DNA from: Candidatus Gastranaerophilales bacterium
GTDB lineage: Bacteria; Cyanobacteriota; Vampirovibrionia; Gastranaerophilales; Gastranaerophilaceae
Length of the DNA: 36,727 nt
Assembly (NCBI GenBank): GCA_944324405.1
Contig: CALUWF010000015.1
Coordinates: forward strand, 1-36,727
Reading direction: 5' to 3'
How positions within the stretch are numbered: position 1 is the first letter of the stretch; each line of letters begins with the position of its first letter. Below, one piece after another: positions 17,473 to 24,785 of the stretch. Under the pieces are notes generated by a model. That model made no database searches. It saw only the letters and a list, made by a program, of their open reading frames with translations, and was not told the origin of the DNA. The translations under genes and the position numbers were made by a program.

Positions 17473-18425
17473 TTTTTATTTATATACCTGCTTATTCTTT
17501 CATAAAGTTTTTTGTCGCTCAAGCCGAAAAATTCCATAAGAGCACGCTGTTCTCCGCTTTGTCCGAAGCAATCCGGTGTACCTATTCTAAGTACTCTTGT
17601 GGGCAGATTAGCGCTTAACACCTCACACACCGCGCTTCCGAGTCCGCCTATGACGCTATGATTTTCAACTGTGATAACAAGTCCTGTTTTCTTTGCACTT
17701 TCAATAATATCACTTGCGGCAAAAAAGGGTTTAACAAGAGGGACATGTAGAACTTCCGCCTTTATACCGTTTTCCCCAAGCATTTGCGAACAGCTTATTA
17801 CTTCGGATAAAGTTTCACCGTTGGTAACGATTGTAACATCAGAACCTTCGCAAATTTTAACTGCACGCTCGGGGTTAAAAACATATTTCTCTTCATCAAA
17901 AACCGTTTTTAAGTTTGTTCGCGCAAGCCGTACATATACGGGCCCGTGGATTTCCGACGCATATTTAATTACTTGTTTTACTTCATTATAATCCGCGGGT
18001 ACAATTACCGTCATATCGGGAATTGAGCGCATATAAGAAATATCTTCAAGCGCCTGGTGGGATGCACCGTCTTCTCCGACGGTAACCCCGCCATGGGTTG
18101 CAACTATTTTAACGTTTAATTTTGGATAACAAATAGAATTTCGGATTTGATCAAGACAGCGAGCCGTAGCAAACATTGCAAAAGTACTGACAAAAGGAAT
18201 TTTACCTTCGCAGGCCAACCCTGCCGCGGTACACATCATATCCTGCTCCGCAATTCCGCAGTTAAAAAAGCGTTCAGGATAAGCCTTGTGAAATTGACAG
18301 GTTTGCGTTGAACATGATAAATCCGCGTCCAGTACGACAATATTTTTATTTTGCGCCCCCAATTCAACGAGCACTTCACCGTATGCATTTCGCGGAGATT
18401 TTATTTCCGTAGTTTTTTTAAGCAT
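17469..18425 (-). CDS. Transketolase, C-terminal subunit
   Basis: Pyrimidine-binding and C-terminal domains of a split transketolase. With the N-terminal subunit it transfers two-carbon ketol units in the pentose phosphate pathway using thiamine diphosphate. 318 residues. GIAEQDM (57-63) supplies the catalytic Glu60 that activates the cofactor, and GVTVGEDGASHQALEDIS follows, with a normal C-terminal domain after it. The ATG lies inside the end of the N-subunit gene (ATGCTTAA, eight-base overlap). DXS was considered, but the two-gene organisation and the partner's sequence favour split transketolase. Confidence 0.93.
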   Translation of the reverse strand: MLKKTTEIKSPRNAYGEVLVELGAQNKNIVVLDADLSCSTQTCQFHKAYPERFFNCGIAEQDMMCTAAGLACEGKIPFVSTFAMFATARCLDQIRNSICYPKLNVKIVATHGGVTVGEDGASHQALEDISYMRSIPDMTVIVPADYNEVKQVIKYASEIHGPVYVRLARTNLKTVFDEEKYVFNPERAVKICEGSDVTIVTNGETLSEVISCSQMLGENGIKAEVLHVPLVKPFFAASDIIESAKKTGLVITVENHSVIGGLGSAVCEVLSANLPTRVLRIGTPDCFGQSGEQRALMEFFGLSDKKLYERISRYINKK

Positions 18426-19224
18426 TTAACTCCTCCAGTGCAACGGTCAGTTCATTATCATTTGGCGCTTTGCCATGCCAACCGGGGTTATTTTCCATAT
18501 AAGAAACACCTTTTCCTTTTACTGTATTTGCGATAATTGCAAATGGTTTATCAGACTCTTTGGCACTCAAAAAGGCTTTTTCCAGCATATCTTCATTGTG
18601 TCCGTCAACTTCTTTGACTTCAAATCCGAATGCTTCAAGCTTTTTATCGAGCGGTTCCAAGGATTTTACTCTATCGGTATCACCGTCAATTTGAAGTCTG
18701 TTTTTATCAATCACAATGACCAGATTATTAAGTTTATGATGGCTTGCGTTCATTAACGCTTCCCATACGCTTCCTTCCTGCATTTCGCCATCGCCCAACA
18801 GTGTATAAACATAGGCCGGATTGTTGTTTAATTTTAGCGCAAGTGCAATGCCGCAGGCAATTGAAAGTCCTTGCCCCAGCGAGCCTGTTGACACTTCAAT
18901 TCCCTCAAGTCCAAGCCTTGTTGAAGGGTGGCCCTGTAAACGCGAACCAAGGTGCCTGAAAGTCATAAGCTCTTCATGAGCAAAAAAACCGCAGTTTGCA
19001 AGCACACTGTAAAGCGCTGCACTGGCATGTCCCTTTGAAAGTATAAATCTGTCACGTTTGTCAAAATCAGGGGACTTTTTCCAATCACGCGGAACGAACA
19101 TAATTTTATTGTAAAGCACGCTTAAAATTTCAACACAAGAGAGAGAGCCTCCCGGGTGTCCTGACTTTGCGCCATGAATCATTTTTAAAATATCGCGCCT
19201 TACACTATTGTTAAAATCTTTCAA
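18418..19224 (-). CDS. Transketolase, N-terminal subunit
   Basis: Pyrophosphate-binding domain of the split transketolase, 268 residues. KSGHPGGSLS (20-29), FILSKGHASAALY (60-72), and the thiamine diphosphate/Mg2+ motif GDGEMQEG (144-151) continuing to the Asn of DKNRLQIDG. The start must be TTG at 19224: an in-frame stop lies nine bases upstream, and the next Met would cut into the conserved helix before KSGHPGG. AGAGG lies very close to this TTG. It follows the wecG-like gene by 30 bases and overlaps the C-subunit gene. Confidence 0.93.
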   Translation of the reverse strand: MKDFNNSVRRDILKMIHGAKSGHPGGSLSCVEILSVLYNKIMFVPRDWKKSPDFDKRDRFILSKGHASAALYSVLANCGFFAHEELMTFRHLGSRLQGHPSTRLGLEGIEVSTGSLGQGLSIACGIALALKLNNNPAYVYTLLGDGEMQEGSVWEALMNASHHKLNNLVIVIDKNRLQIDGDTDRVKSLEPLDKKLEAFGFEVKEVDGHNEDMLEKAFLSAKESDKPFAIIANTVKGKGVSYMENNPGWHGKAPNDNELTVALEELNA

Positions 19225-19254
19225 AACCTCTTACGCCTCAAATAAACTGTCAAA

Positions 19255-19980
19255 TTACTTTTTTACACTATCTATTATACTCTCAAACAAAAATATTGGC
19301 AAAGCCGGGAATATCCTCCTAAACCTCTCGGGTTGTTTAATTACTCTGTAAAGCCACTCCAATCCTAACTTTTGCCATATAAGAGGCGCCCTTTGTACAT
19401 GTCCTGAAAAAACGTCAAAACTGCCTCCAATTCCTATCATTGTGCACCCTTGTAACATTTCTTTTAATCTTGAAATAAAAAACTCTTGTTTTGGAGAACC
19501 GAGAGCACATAAAAATATCTGCGGACGCGCATTTTTAATTTCATTAAGTATTAAATTTTCATTATCAAAATAACCGTTGTGTGCATATACAATGTTTAAA
19601 TTTTCAAATTCAGCCTTAAGCTTATCAACAAGTGTCGAAATAACTTCTTCCTTTGCCCCCAACAGAGCAAGACGCAAGTTGTCTTTTGCGCACATTTCAA
19701 TCAATGAGCGCGAAAAGTCAACGCCGCCAATTCGCTCTTGGCTAAATCCTTTTAATTTTAGTGCAATTTTTACACCTACGCCGTCTGCAACGACGAGCTC
19801 CGAATGCTTAATAACATTTGCAAAATCTTTATTATTTTTTGCACACTCAATCATCTCGGGATTTATAGTCACAATTTGCATACTCTCGCCATTGTCAACG
19901 GCATATTTTACGCTTTCCAGAGCATCATTGTAGCTTATAATATCAACAGGCAGTCCCTGCAAGTAAACTCTCTTTGTCAT
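19255..19980 (-). CDS. WecG/TagA/CpsF-family glycosyltransferase (GT26)
   Basis: Membrane-associated glycosyltransferase that adds a sugar, such as N-acetylmannosamine or its uronic acid, to an undecaprenyl-linked primer in surface polysaccharide or teichoic-acid-like synthesis. 241 residues from the ATG at 19980. VTINPE (37-42) and VVADGVGV (63-70) include the Thr and Asp expected at the active site. Later blocks are LCALGSPKQE, GIGGSFDVFSGHVQRAP and GLEWLYRVIKQPERFRR. A TTG at 19998 would extend it by six residues, but an extended -10 covers that segment. It is the promoter-proximal gene of the tkt-ftsEX-HDOD unit and is divergent from a sugar dehydrogenase. The donor sugar is not determined. 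Confidence 0.9.
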   Translation of the reverse strand: MTKRVYLQGLPVDIISYNDALESVKYAVDNGESMQIVTINPEMIECAKNNKDFANVIKHSELVVADGVGVKIALKLKGFSQERIGGVDFSRSLIEMCAKDNLRLALLGAKEEVISTLVDKLKAEFENLNIVYAHNGYFDNENLILNEIKNARPQIFLCALGSPKQEFFISRLKEMLQGCTMIGIGGSFDVFSGHVQRAPLIWQKLGLEWLYRVIKQPERFRRIFPALPIFLFESIIDSVKK

Positions 19981-19986
19981 AAATAC

Positions 19987-19995
19987 ATAATAGCA
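19987..19995 (-). promoter_or_regulatory. Extended -10 promoter of the wecG-tkt-ftsEX unit (leaderless)
   Basis: Minus strand TGCTATTAT, then GTATTT and the ATG. The predicted +1 is the A of the ATG at 19980. A TTAAAA lies 18 bases upstream as a possible -35. There is no ribosome site for the first gene. Confidence 0.55.
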
Positions 19996-20078
19996 CAAAC
20001 GTTAATATAATTTTAACTTGAATAAAAAAAATATTTTAACTAAAATTAACTAAAGAGAGTTAAAATACAGGTGAATAA

Positions 20079-21092
20079 ATGCACAATAACAATTTCGGAG
20101 AAAAATTTGTAGCTGTTGTCGGCTGTGGTATCTGGGGAAGAAATATTGTAAGAAATTTTTATAATTTAGGCGCTCTACACACGGTATGTGATATAGACGA
20201 AGAAAATCTTAAAATGGTTCAAGCACAATATGACGGCACTCATACCACAAAAGATTTTAATGAACTTTTGAATAACCCCGAAATTAAAGCAATTTGTGTC
20301 GTAACACCGAGTCATACTCACTTTGGCCTTGTAAAAAAAGCGCTTGAAGCGCATAAACATGTTTACGTTGAAAAACCGATTTCAACAGTTGCGGATGAAG
20401 CCCGCAAATTAAAAGATTTAGCTGATGAAAAAGGTTTAATTCTTATGGTGGGCCACCTGCTATTGTATCATCCTGCCGTAAACAGACTGAAAATGCTTGT
20501 ACAGGACGGCGTTTTGGGTAATATTAAATATGTTCAAAGCGACAGATTAAACATAAATTATTTCAAAAACGACAGAAGTGTTATGTGGGACTTAGCACCG
20601 CATGATGTGTCTATGATTGCCCATGTTCTCGGGCTTGACCCGATAAAAGTGCTGAATGCAACCGGCTGCTGCGCCGAGTATGAAAATATTTTTGACATCA
20701 CGCATTTAACCATTCAATTTGAAAAAAATATAATAGCACATGTAAGCGACAGCTGGATACATCCACAAAAGCGCGTGACACTTCTTGTTCGCGGTGATAA
20801 AGCTACGGCAATTTTAGATGATACATTGCTTGAAAATAAATTGCAGATTTTTGACAACAAAACACCCGCACAGCAAAGCATAGAGATATTTGACTATCTT
20901 GAAATTGAGCCATTGAAGCTTGAATGCCAGCACTTTATAAAATGTATTGAAACAGGCAAAAAGCCGCGTTCGGATGGTGAAAACGGATTTATGATAACAA
21001 AAATCCTTGAAGATGCAGAGGATATGATGCTCGGAAATAAAAAAGCCGAACTTGATAAGGTCGATTTTCTTCTCTCGCGCTCAAAAAGATAA
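20079..21092 (+). CDS. Gfo/Idh/MocA-family NAD(P)-dependent sugar oxidoreductase
   Basis: 337 residues. The N-terminal Rossmann fold carries VAVVGCGIWGRN (12-23) as the dinucleotide loop, CVVTPSHTH, and the conserved Lys of the family EKP motif (HVYVEKPIS, about 92-100). The C-terminal alpha/beta domain includes WDLAPHDVSM with the His expected to act in catalysis. Family members oxidise or reduce sugars and nucleotide sugars; WbpB-like UDP-sugar 3-dehydrogenases are one option given the divergent glycosyltransferase gene. AGGTGA precedes the ATG by four bases. It is convergent with proC, eight bases apart. Confidence 0.9.
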   Translation: MHNNNFGEKFVAVVGCGIWGRNIVRNFYNLGALHTVCDIDEENLKMVQAQYDGTHTTKDFNELLNNPEIKAICVVTPSHTHFGLVKKALEAHKHVYVEKPISTVADEARKLKDLADEKGLILMVGHLLLYHPAVNRLKMLVQDGVLGNIKYVQSDRLNINYFKNDRSVMWDLAPHDVSMIAHVLGLDPIKVLNATGCCAEYENIFDITHLTIQFEKNIIAHVSDSWIHPQKRVTLLVRGDKATAILDDTLLENKLQIFDNKTPAQQSIEIFDYLEIEPLKLECQHFIKCIETGKKPRSDGENGFMITKILEDAEDMMLGNKKAELDKVDFLLSRSKR

Positions 21093-21100
21093 AAACGCCT

Positions 21101-21919
21101 TTAGCCAAGCGCACGCGCTTTTTCCATGGTATCCTTTATTGTTTTATCGAGAATTTGTTCGATATCCGAATTTCTAAGGACATCATTGCCGACAGCCGTG
21201 CAGCCGCCGGGAGTTGTAACCGCTGTAATTAATTCATCAGGTGTCTGTGTGCCCTCAATAAGCATTTTTGCTGAGCCTAATGCTGTCTGGGCACTCAGTG
21301 CAAGGCAAGTACCGTAATCAAGTCCTAATTTTTGCGCACTTTTTGCCATCACATCAATTATATAATAATAAAATGCCGGGCCCGAACCGGATAAAGCCGT
21401 AACTATATCGATGTCTTTTTCATCAATTCTTGTTGTGCGGCCAATATTTCTAAGCACTGATTCGACAAAATCCAAATCATCGTCATTAGCATACAAACCG
21501 GCGCAAAGTGCGCACATGCCTTCATTTACAAAAGCGGGAGTATTTGGCATAACACGGACAACATGAGTATTCTTAAGACTTGCTTCAATTTTTTTTGTAG
21601 TAACCCCCGCCAAAATAGAAACCACCAGTTTATCTTTCGTCTTACCTTCAAGCTCTTTTAAAACATCTGAAATAACAAAGGGTTTTGTTGCAATAACAAT
21701 AACATCGGCATTTTTAACAAGTTCGTTGATACTTGAAATTATATTTATACCAAAATTTTCTTTTGCCGAATTTAGAGCCGCAGGCGAAACATCAAAAGCA
21801 AAGATGTTATCTTTTGGTGCAAAACCGCTTTTTACAATACCGCCGATAATGGCAGATGCCATTTTACCGGCGCCAATGAAGCCTATTTTTTTATCTGTTT
21901 TACAAATGTTAACACTCAT
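21101..21919 (-). CDS. proC: Pyrroline-5-carboxylate reductase
   Basis: Last step of proline synthesis: NAD(P)H-dependent reduction of pyrroline-5-carboxylate to proline in the cytosol. 272 residues. GFIGAGKMASAI (13-24) is the dinucleotide loop, VRVMPNTPAFV is conserved, and ALSGSGPAFYYY begins the dimerisation domain with TPGGCT near the end. The ribosome site GGAG is nine bases before the ATG. It is monocistronic and divergent from rpmH, whose -35 box lies immediately upstream of the proC start codon. Confidence 0.96.
   Translation of the reverse strand: MSVNICKTDKKIGFIGAGKMASAIIGGIVKSGFAPKDNIFAFDVSPAALNSAKENFGINIISSINELVKNADVIVIATKPFVISDVLKELEGKTKDKLVVSILAGVTTKKIEASLKNTHVVRVMPNTPAFVNEGMCALCAGLYANDDDLDFVESVLRNIGRTTRIDEKDIDIVTALSGSGPAFYYYIIDVMAKSAQKLGLDYGTCLALSAQTALGSAKMLIEGTQTPDELITAVTTPGGCTAVGNDVLRNSDIEQILDKTIKDTMEKARALG
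21107..21123 (+). terminator. Possible short terminator for the Gfo/Idh gene
   Basis: AAGCG (21107-21111) pairs with CGCTT (21116-21120) across a CACG tetraloop and runs into five T (21119-21123). It lies inside the last codons of the convergent proC gene. The stem is only five pairs, so confidence is limited. Confidence 0.4.
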
Positions 21920-21922
21920 AAG

Positions 21923-21951
21923 TTGACACTCCGCTATGTTTTACTTAGTAT
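21923..21951 (+). promoter_or_regulatory. Promoter of rpmH-rnpA
   Basis: Perfect TTGACA (21923-21928), 17-base spacer, TAGTAT (21946-21951). Predicted start near 21958 with a leader of about 34 bases carrying AAGGAGA before rpmH. It begins three bases from the proC start codon on the other strand. Confidence 0.72.
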
Positions 21952-21991
21952 AGTTAATACCGATAATAAAATAATGTCAAGGAGAAAATAA

Positions 21992-22144
21992 ATGCGCAGA
22001 ACATTAGAAGGCACAAAAAGAAAAAGACAAAATGTCAGCGGCTTTCGCGCAAGAATGGCTACACCCGGCGGCAGGGGCGTAATCAACAGACGCCGCGCTA
22101 AGGGTCGTCACAAACTCGCAATTACAGCTAAGAACCGTGCTTAA
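21992..22144 (+). CDS. rpmH: Ribosomal protein L34
   Basis: A 50-residue, strongly basic protein of the large ribosomal subunit. The sequence [12 protein letters not shown], then GFRARM and [17 protein letters not shown], is the standard L34 pattern; the first residues are MRRT where many species have MKRT. AAGGAGA lies six to eight bases upstream of the ATG at 21992. Its last bases GTGCTTAA contain the start codon of rnpA. Confidence 0.96.
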   Translation: MRRTLEGTKRKRQNVSGFRARMATPGGRGVINRRRAKGRHKLAITAKNRA

Positions 22145-22505
22145 TAAAAAACATAGACTGACAAAACACAGCGCTTTTGTCGCAACATACCGTCAAAAAA
22201 GAATAGTTTCGGATGAAAATTTTATATTATATGGCGGCAAAAACAAAGATGAGCAAAACTACCCCACAAGGGTAGGTTTTGTTGTAAGCAAAAAAATACA
22301 TAAACGCTCTACAAAACGAAACAGAATAAAAAGATTGGCAAGGGAAAGCTATTCAAATCTTTTAAGAAATAGCGAAATAGGCCAAAGTCAACTGTTTCAG
22401 AGCCTGATTTTCATTTCAAAGGAAGGTGCGCTCGGAAAAAATTATGAAGAAATATGTTCAAGTGTTAAGAAATTAATCACACTTTTGGCAATAAAATATT
22501 TTTAG
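22137..22505 (+). CDS. rnpA: Ribonuclease P protein component
   Basis: Basic protein subunit of RNase P that helps the catalytic RNA bind precursor tRNA. 122 residues; starts [10 protein letters not shown] and has the RNR signature (61-63) in [17 protein letters not shown], with RVGFVVSKK before it. The start is GTG at 22137, overlapping the rpmH stop by eight bases, so the two are coupled as in most bacteria. The genes that usually follow, yidD and yidC, are absent here. Confidence 0.95.
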   Translation: MLNKKHRLTKHSAFVATYRQKRIVSDENFILYGGKNKDEQNYPTRVGFVVSKKIHKRSTKRNRIKRLARESYSNLLRNSEIGQSQLFQSLIFISKEGALGKNYEEICSSVKKLITLLAIKYF

Positions 22506-22511
22506 AGTTAT

Positions 22512-22517
22512 TATAAT
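22512..22517 (+). promoter_or_regulatory. -10 element of the uridine-kinase-like gene (near-leaderless)
   Basis: Perfect TATAAT followed by ATTCACA and the ATG at 22525. The predicted +1 is 22524, one base before the start codon. It occupies the 19-base gap after rnpA. There is no ribosome site and no well-spaced -35. Confidence 0.5.
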
Positions 22518-22524
22518 ATTCACA

Positions 22525-23391
22525 ATGAATGCATTAATAAGAGATTTAGCTGAAAATAAAGAAACAGAAAAAATCCAAAAGCCTAATTTTGACACAAGAA
22601 TAGGCAGGGAATTTCTTGCGTTTTATTTAAAAACAAAATTCAAACAAATAATAAACTATGATAAAAAATCGGGTAATAACTTATTTCTAAGCGTCAAACC
22701 CGATTTTTTAGAAAACTTTACCGACAGGTTAATTAATCAGCCTAAAAGAAAAATCCTAATCTCAATAACGGGCGAATCAGCATGCGGAAAATCCACGGTA
22801 TGCTCCGAAATATCCCGCTGCATTGAAAAAGAAAATCTTCCGATAACAATTTTAAATACAGATAATTATTTTAACGATATTTCGGATTTGATAAAAATCC
22901 ATGGAAACTTTGACGCACTTCGCGATGCAGGTTACGATGTGGACTCTCCGCATAATTTTCAGCTTGATTTGCTAAGAGATGACATTGAAAAACTGGCTTG
23001 CGGCTTTGATATTATGGCGCCGAAATATCTCGTTAACGGTACCGGCATAAGTGTCCCCAAAGCCCTTGCGGTCAAAAGCAGAAAAATAATAATCGTTGAA
23101 GGAATGGCTGCAACATACAAAGAAGTCCTTGATTTGTTTGATATCAAAATTTATATAGATTTGGACAATAAAACAAGAAGAAAACGTTTTTTGGAACGTG
23201 CAAAATCGCGAAATCAAGATCATCAAAACGCACTTAAACATTGGGATTATGTATGTGCAGCGGGAAAAAAATATATAATTCCCGCAAAAGATAACTGCGA
23301 CATAATTGCAAACGGTGCTTGTTCTCTTGAATACTTTACTAAATTACTTGAATACATCAATCTGATTACAAATAATTTTTGCGAAGTGTAA
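22525..23391 (+). CDS. Uridine kinase / phosphoribulokinase-family P-loop kinase
   Basis: 288 residues. After an unusual 75-residue N-terminal extension of unknown role comes a P-loop kinase domain: Walker A GESACGKST (83-91), TDNYFNDIS (112-120) resembling the DDFY box of uridine kinases, the DSPHNFQLDLL substrate segment (139-149), and IIIVEGMAA (191-199) resembling the family VEGI strand. A lid-like DLDNKTRRKRFLERAKSR segment follows. Substrate could be uridine/cytidine or another small alcohol; family membership is firmer than substrate. Its 3' end overlaps the convergent kinase gene by 26 bases. Confidence 0.8.
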   Translation: MNALIRDLAENKETEKIQKPNFDTRIGREFLAFYLKTKFKQIINYDKKSGNNLFLSVKPDFLENFTDRLINQPKRKILISITGESACGKSTVCSEISRCIEKENLPITILNTDNYFNDISDLIKIHGNFDALRDAGYDVDSPHNFQLDLLRDDIEKLACGFDIMAPKYLVNGTGISVPKALAVKSRKIIIVEGMAATYKEVLDLFDIKIYIDLDNKTRRKRFLERAKSRNQDHQNALKHWDYVCAAGKKYIIPAKDNCDIIANGACSLEYFTKLLEYINLITNNFCEV

Positions 23392-23887
23392 TCACAAGCT
23401 CCCTTTCCTGTCTTTTTAGATTTTCGTAATCAGAATTATTATCTATAATAAAATCCCATTTATTATAATCATCCAGCGCTGTTTCGGTTTTATCGTTTGC
23501 ATTTGTAATAATTGCTCTCTTTGCTCTGTTTTCCAAACTTGCTTCCACGCGCACACAAAAAGCGCCGCAGCTTTTAAAAAGCTCAATTTCATGTACCACT
23601 CTTATGTCGGGCACAATAATATTTTCTTTCATATTGATAAGACTTTTAAGCCAATAGTCCTCGTCTTGTGCCCTTCCCCAATTACCCAGATTAATTAAAT
23701 CAGCTCTGTATAAATGTTTATTTTTTTCTACTTCTTCAAAGGTTATATTTTTCTCTTGCGCATATTTTATTTTTATTGCATCACCGATACCGACACGCAC
23801 AAAACCCTCCAAATCATCAAGGAGCAGTTTTGCAAGGGTATCTTTACCGCTGTATTGTTTCCCGGATATTGCAATAATCTTTTTCAT
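23366..23887 (-). CDS. Small P-loop kinase, deoxynucleotide/phosphomevalonate kinase-like
   Basis: 173 residues from the ATG at 23887. The N-terminus IIAISGKQYSGKDTLAK has a Walker A (GKQYSGKDT) of the kind seen in phage dNMP kinases and animal-type phosphomevalonate kinases. A mid-protein strand IIVPDIRVVHEIELFKSCGAFCVRV gives the Asp-x-Arg and Glu expected for this fold, followed by a basic lid. I cannot decide between a nucleotide kinase and another small-molecule kinase. The longer reading from 23929 runs over the promoter. A perfect extended -10 predicts a leaderless message, and a double palindrome covers the -35 position, so this gene is probably tightly regulated. Confidence 0.75.
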   Translation of the reverse strand: MKKIIAISGKQYSGKDTLAKLLLDDLEGFVRVGIGDAIKIKYAQEKNITFEEVEKNKHLYRADLINLGNWGRAQDEDYWLKSLINMKENIIVPDIRVVHEIELFKSCGAFCVRVEASLENRAKRAIITNANDKTETALDDYNKWDFIIDNNSDYENLKRQERELVITLRKNYL

Positions 23888-23893
23888 AAAAAA

Positions 23894-23902
23894 ATTATAA
23901 CA
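23894..23902 (-). promoter_or_regulatory. Extended -10 promoter of the small P-loop kinase (leaderless)
   Basis: Minus strand TGTTATAAT (TGn plus perfect TATAAT), then six T and the ATG. The predicted +1 is the A of the start codon at 23887. Confidence 0.65.
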
Positions 23903-23912
23903 CATGCAAAAA

Positions 23913-23936
23913 TTGCGCAATATATACATTGCGCAA
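23913..23936. repeat. Double palindrome TTGCGCAA, probable operator
   Basis: TTGCGCAA, itself self-complementary, occurs at 23913-23920 and 23929-23936. Together with flanking bases they form a perfect 9-base inverted repeat (TTGCGCAAT/ATTGCGCAA) with a six-base spacer and 16 bases between centres. The proximal copy lies 15 bases upstream of the TATAAT of the kinase gene, over its -35 position. This arrangement suits two dimers of a repressor or activator. No regulator gene is adjacent. Confidence 0.7.
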
Positions 23937-24045
23937 CTGCACTCATCCTCTACATTAAGCTTATATATTTAATTTAGCTTATAACCAACTTTTTAAGGCA
24001 TATTTGCTATATATAAATTAAAACATTTTATTGGCTTCGTATTCA

Positions 24046-24061
24046 AAAAGTATATACTTTT
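24046..24061. repeat. 16-base perfect palindrome upstream of the coiled-coil gene
   Basis: AAAAGTATATACTTTT is fully self-complementary and lies about 120 bases before the ATG at 24180. It sits in a 292-base gene-free stretch (23888-24179) that otherwise is AT-rich, with a repeated AGCTTATA (near 23958 and 23977). Operator or promoter-region site by position; no regulator identified. Confidence 0.5.
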
Positions 24062-24179
24062 GTAACATAACTTAACAATTAAGAATAAAAAAGGCAATTT
24101 TTTAAAACAAAAATTTTTTATAAAAGAGTAAAGAGAGAAAATTCAATTTACACGAGGAACTAACAAAGGAGAGACAGTC

Positions 24180-24662
24180 ATGGGCTGGGTCACAATATCA
24201 CTCAGAAAAATGGCATTAAAACAAAGGGTATCTAACATGCAGTACAGGTTGCTGCAAGTTAGCCAAGAAAGACAAACGATTGCAAACCAATCACAATATA
24301 CCCAACGTTATTTAAATGCAATGAAAAACCAGCAATATAGCGGCATCACAAACAGCTATATGTCAGCCGTTCAAGAGCTGCAAAACAATGCGGCAAATAT
24401 GGACCCCACATCAAGTGAATGGAGTGCATATCAAACAAGCCTTGACCAATTAGCTCTTGTACAATCAAGACAACAAATGGCTGTAGACTCGGTATTCCAA
24501 GGTTATGAAGATGCATTAATGGGAGATGTTAACAGACGCGACCAACAACTTGAAGCAGAACAAACACAACTCGAAACACAAATTCAAGCGGCACAAGCAG
24601 AACTCGAAAGCTTAGACGAGGCAATGGAACAAAGTATTCAAGACAGCGCAATTAAATTATAA
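24180..24662 (+). CDS. Gln-rich coiled-coil protein of unknown function, 160 residues
   Basis: Not recognised as a named family. The N-terminus MGWVTISLRKMALKQRV is amphipathic and basic without a cleavable signal. The rest is almost wholly helical by composition, with heptad-like stretches at about 15-50 and 112-152, the latter very rich in Gln and Glu. There are no cysteines. The gene has a strong ribosome site (AAAGGAG, eight bases from the ATG), an untranslated region that could be up to about 200 bases, a palindrome upstream and a strong terminator downstream, so it is a single-gene, probably well expressed and regulated unit. Small helical proteins of this sort serve as secretion-rod, filament or scaffold subunits, but that is inference. 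Confidence 0.75.
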   Translation: MGWVTISLRKMALKQRVSNMQYRLLQVSQERQTIANQSQYTQRYLNAMKNQQYSGITNSYMSAVQELQNNAANMDPTSSEWSAYQTSLDQLALVQSRQQMAVDSVFQGYEDALMGDVNRRDQQLEAEQTQLETQIQAAQAELESLDEAMEQSIQDSAIKL

Positions 24663-24702
24663 TAAATAATAAAGATTAAGGATAGGGAAGTTTAGATATA
24701 TA

Positions 24703-24727
24703 GCCTGCATAACAAATGCAGGCTTTT
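24703..24727 (+). terminator. Rho-independent terminator after the coiled-coil gene
   Basis: GCCTGCAT (24703-24710) pairs perfectly with ATGCAGGC (24716-24723) around AACAA, followed by TTTT. It separates this gene from the rhamnose operon. Confidence 0.9.
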
Positions 24728-24756
24728 ATATTGTTTTATTTTAAAAAAAATTAATG

Positions 24757-24762
24757 TATAAT
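24757..24762 (+). promoter_or_regulatory. -10 element of the rfbCBDA operon
   Basis: Perfect TATAAT preceded directly by TG. Predicted start near 24769, leaving a 17-base leader that holds AGGGAAG before the rfbC ATG. A TTGTTT 20 bases upstream is a poor -35. Confidence 0.5.
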
Positions 24763-24785
24763 AAGTTACAAAACAGGGAAGAATT

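Noticed and set aside
17469-19224. Reading the two transketolase genes as one gene broken by a frameshift
   Set aside because: Both halves end and begin cleanly at the domain boundary with an ATGCTTAA overlap, and two-subunit transketolases are a known natural form.
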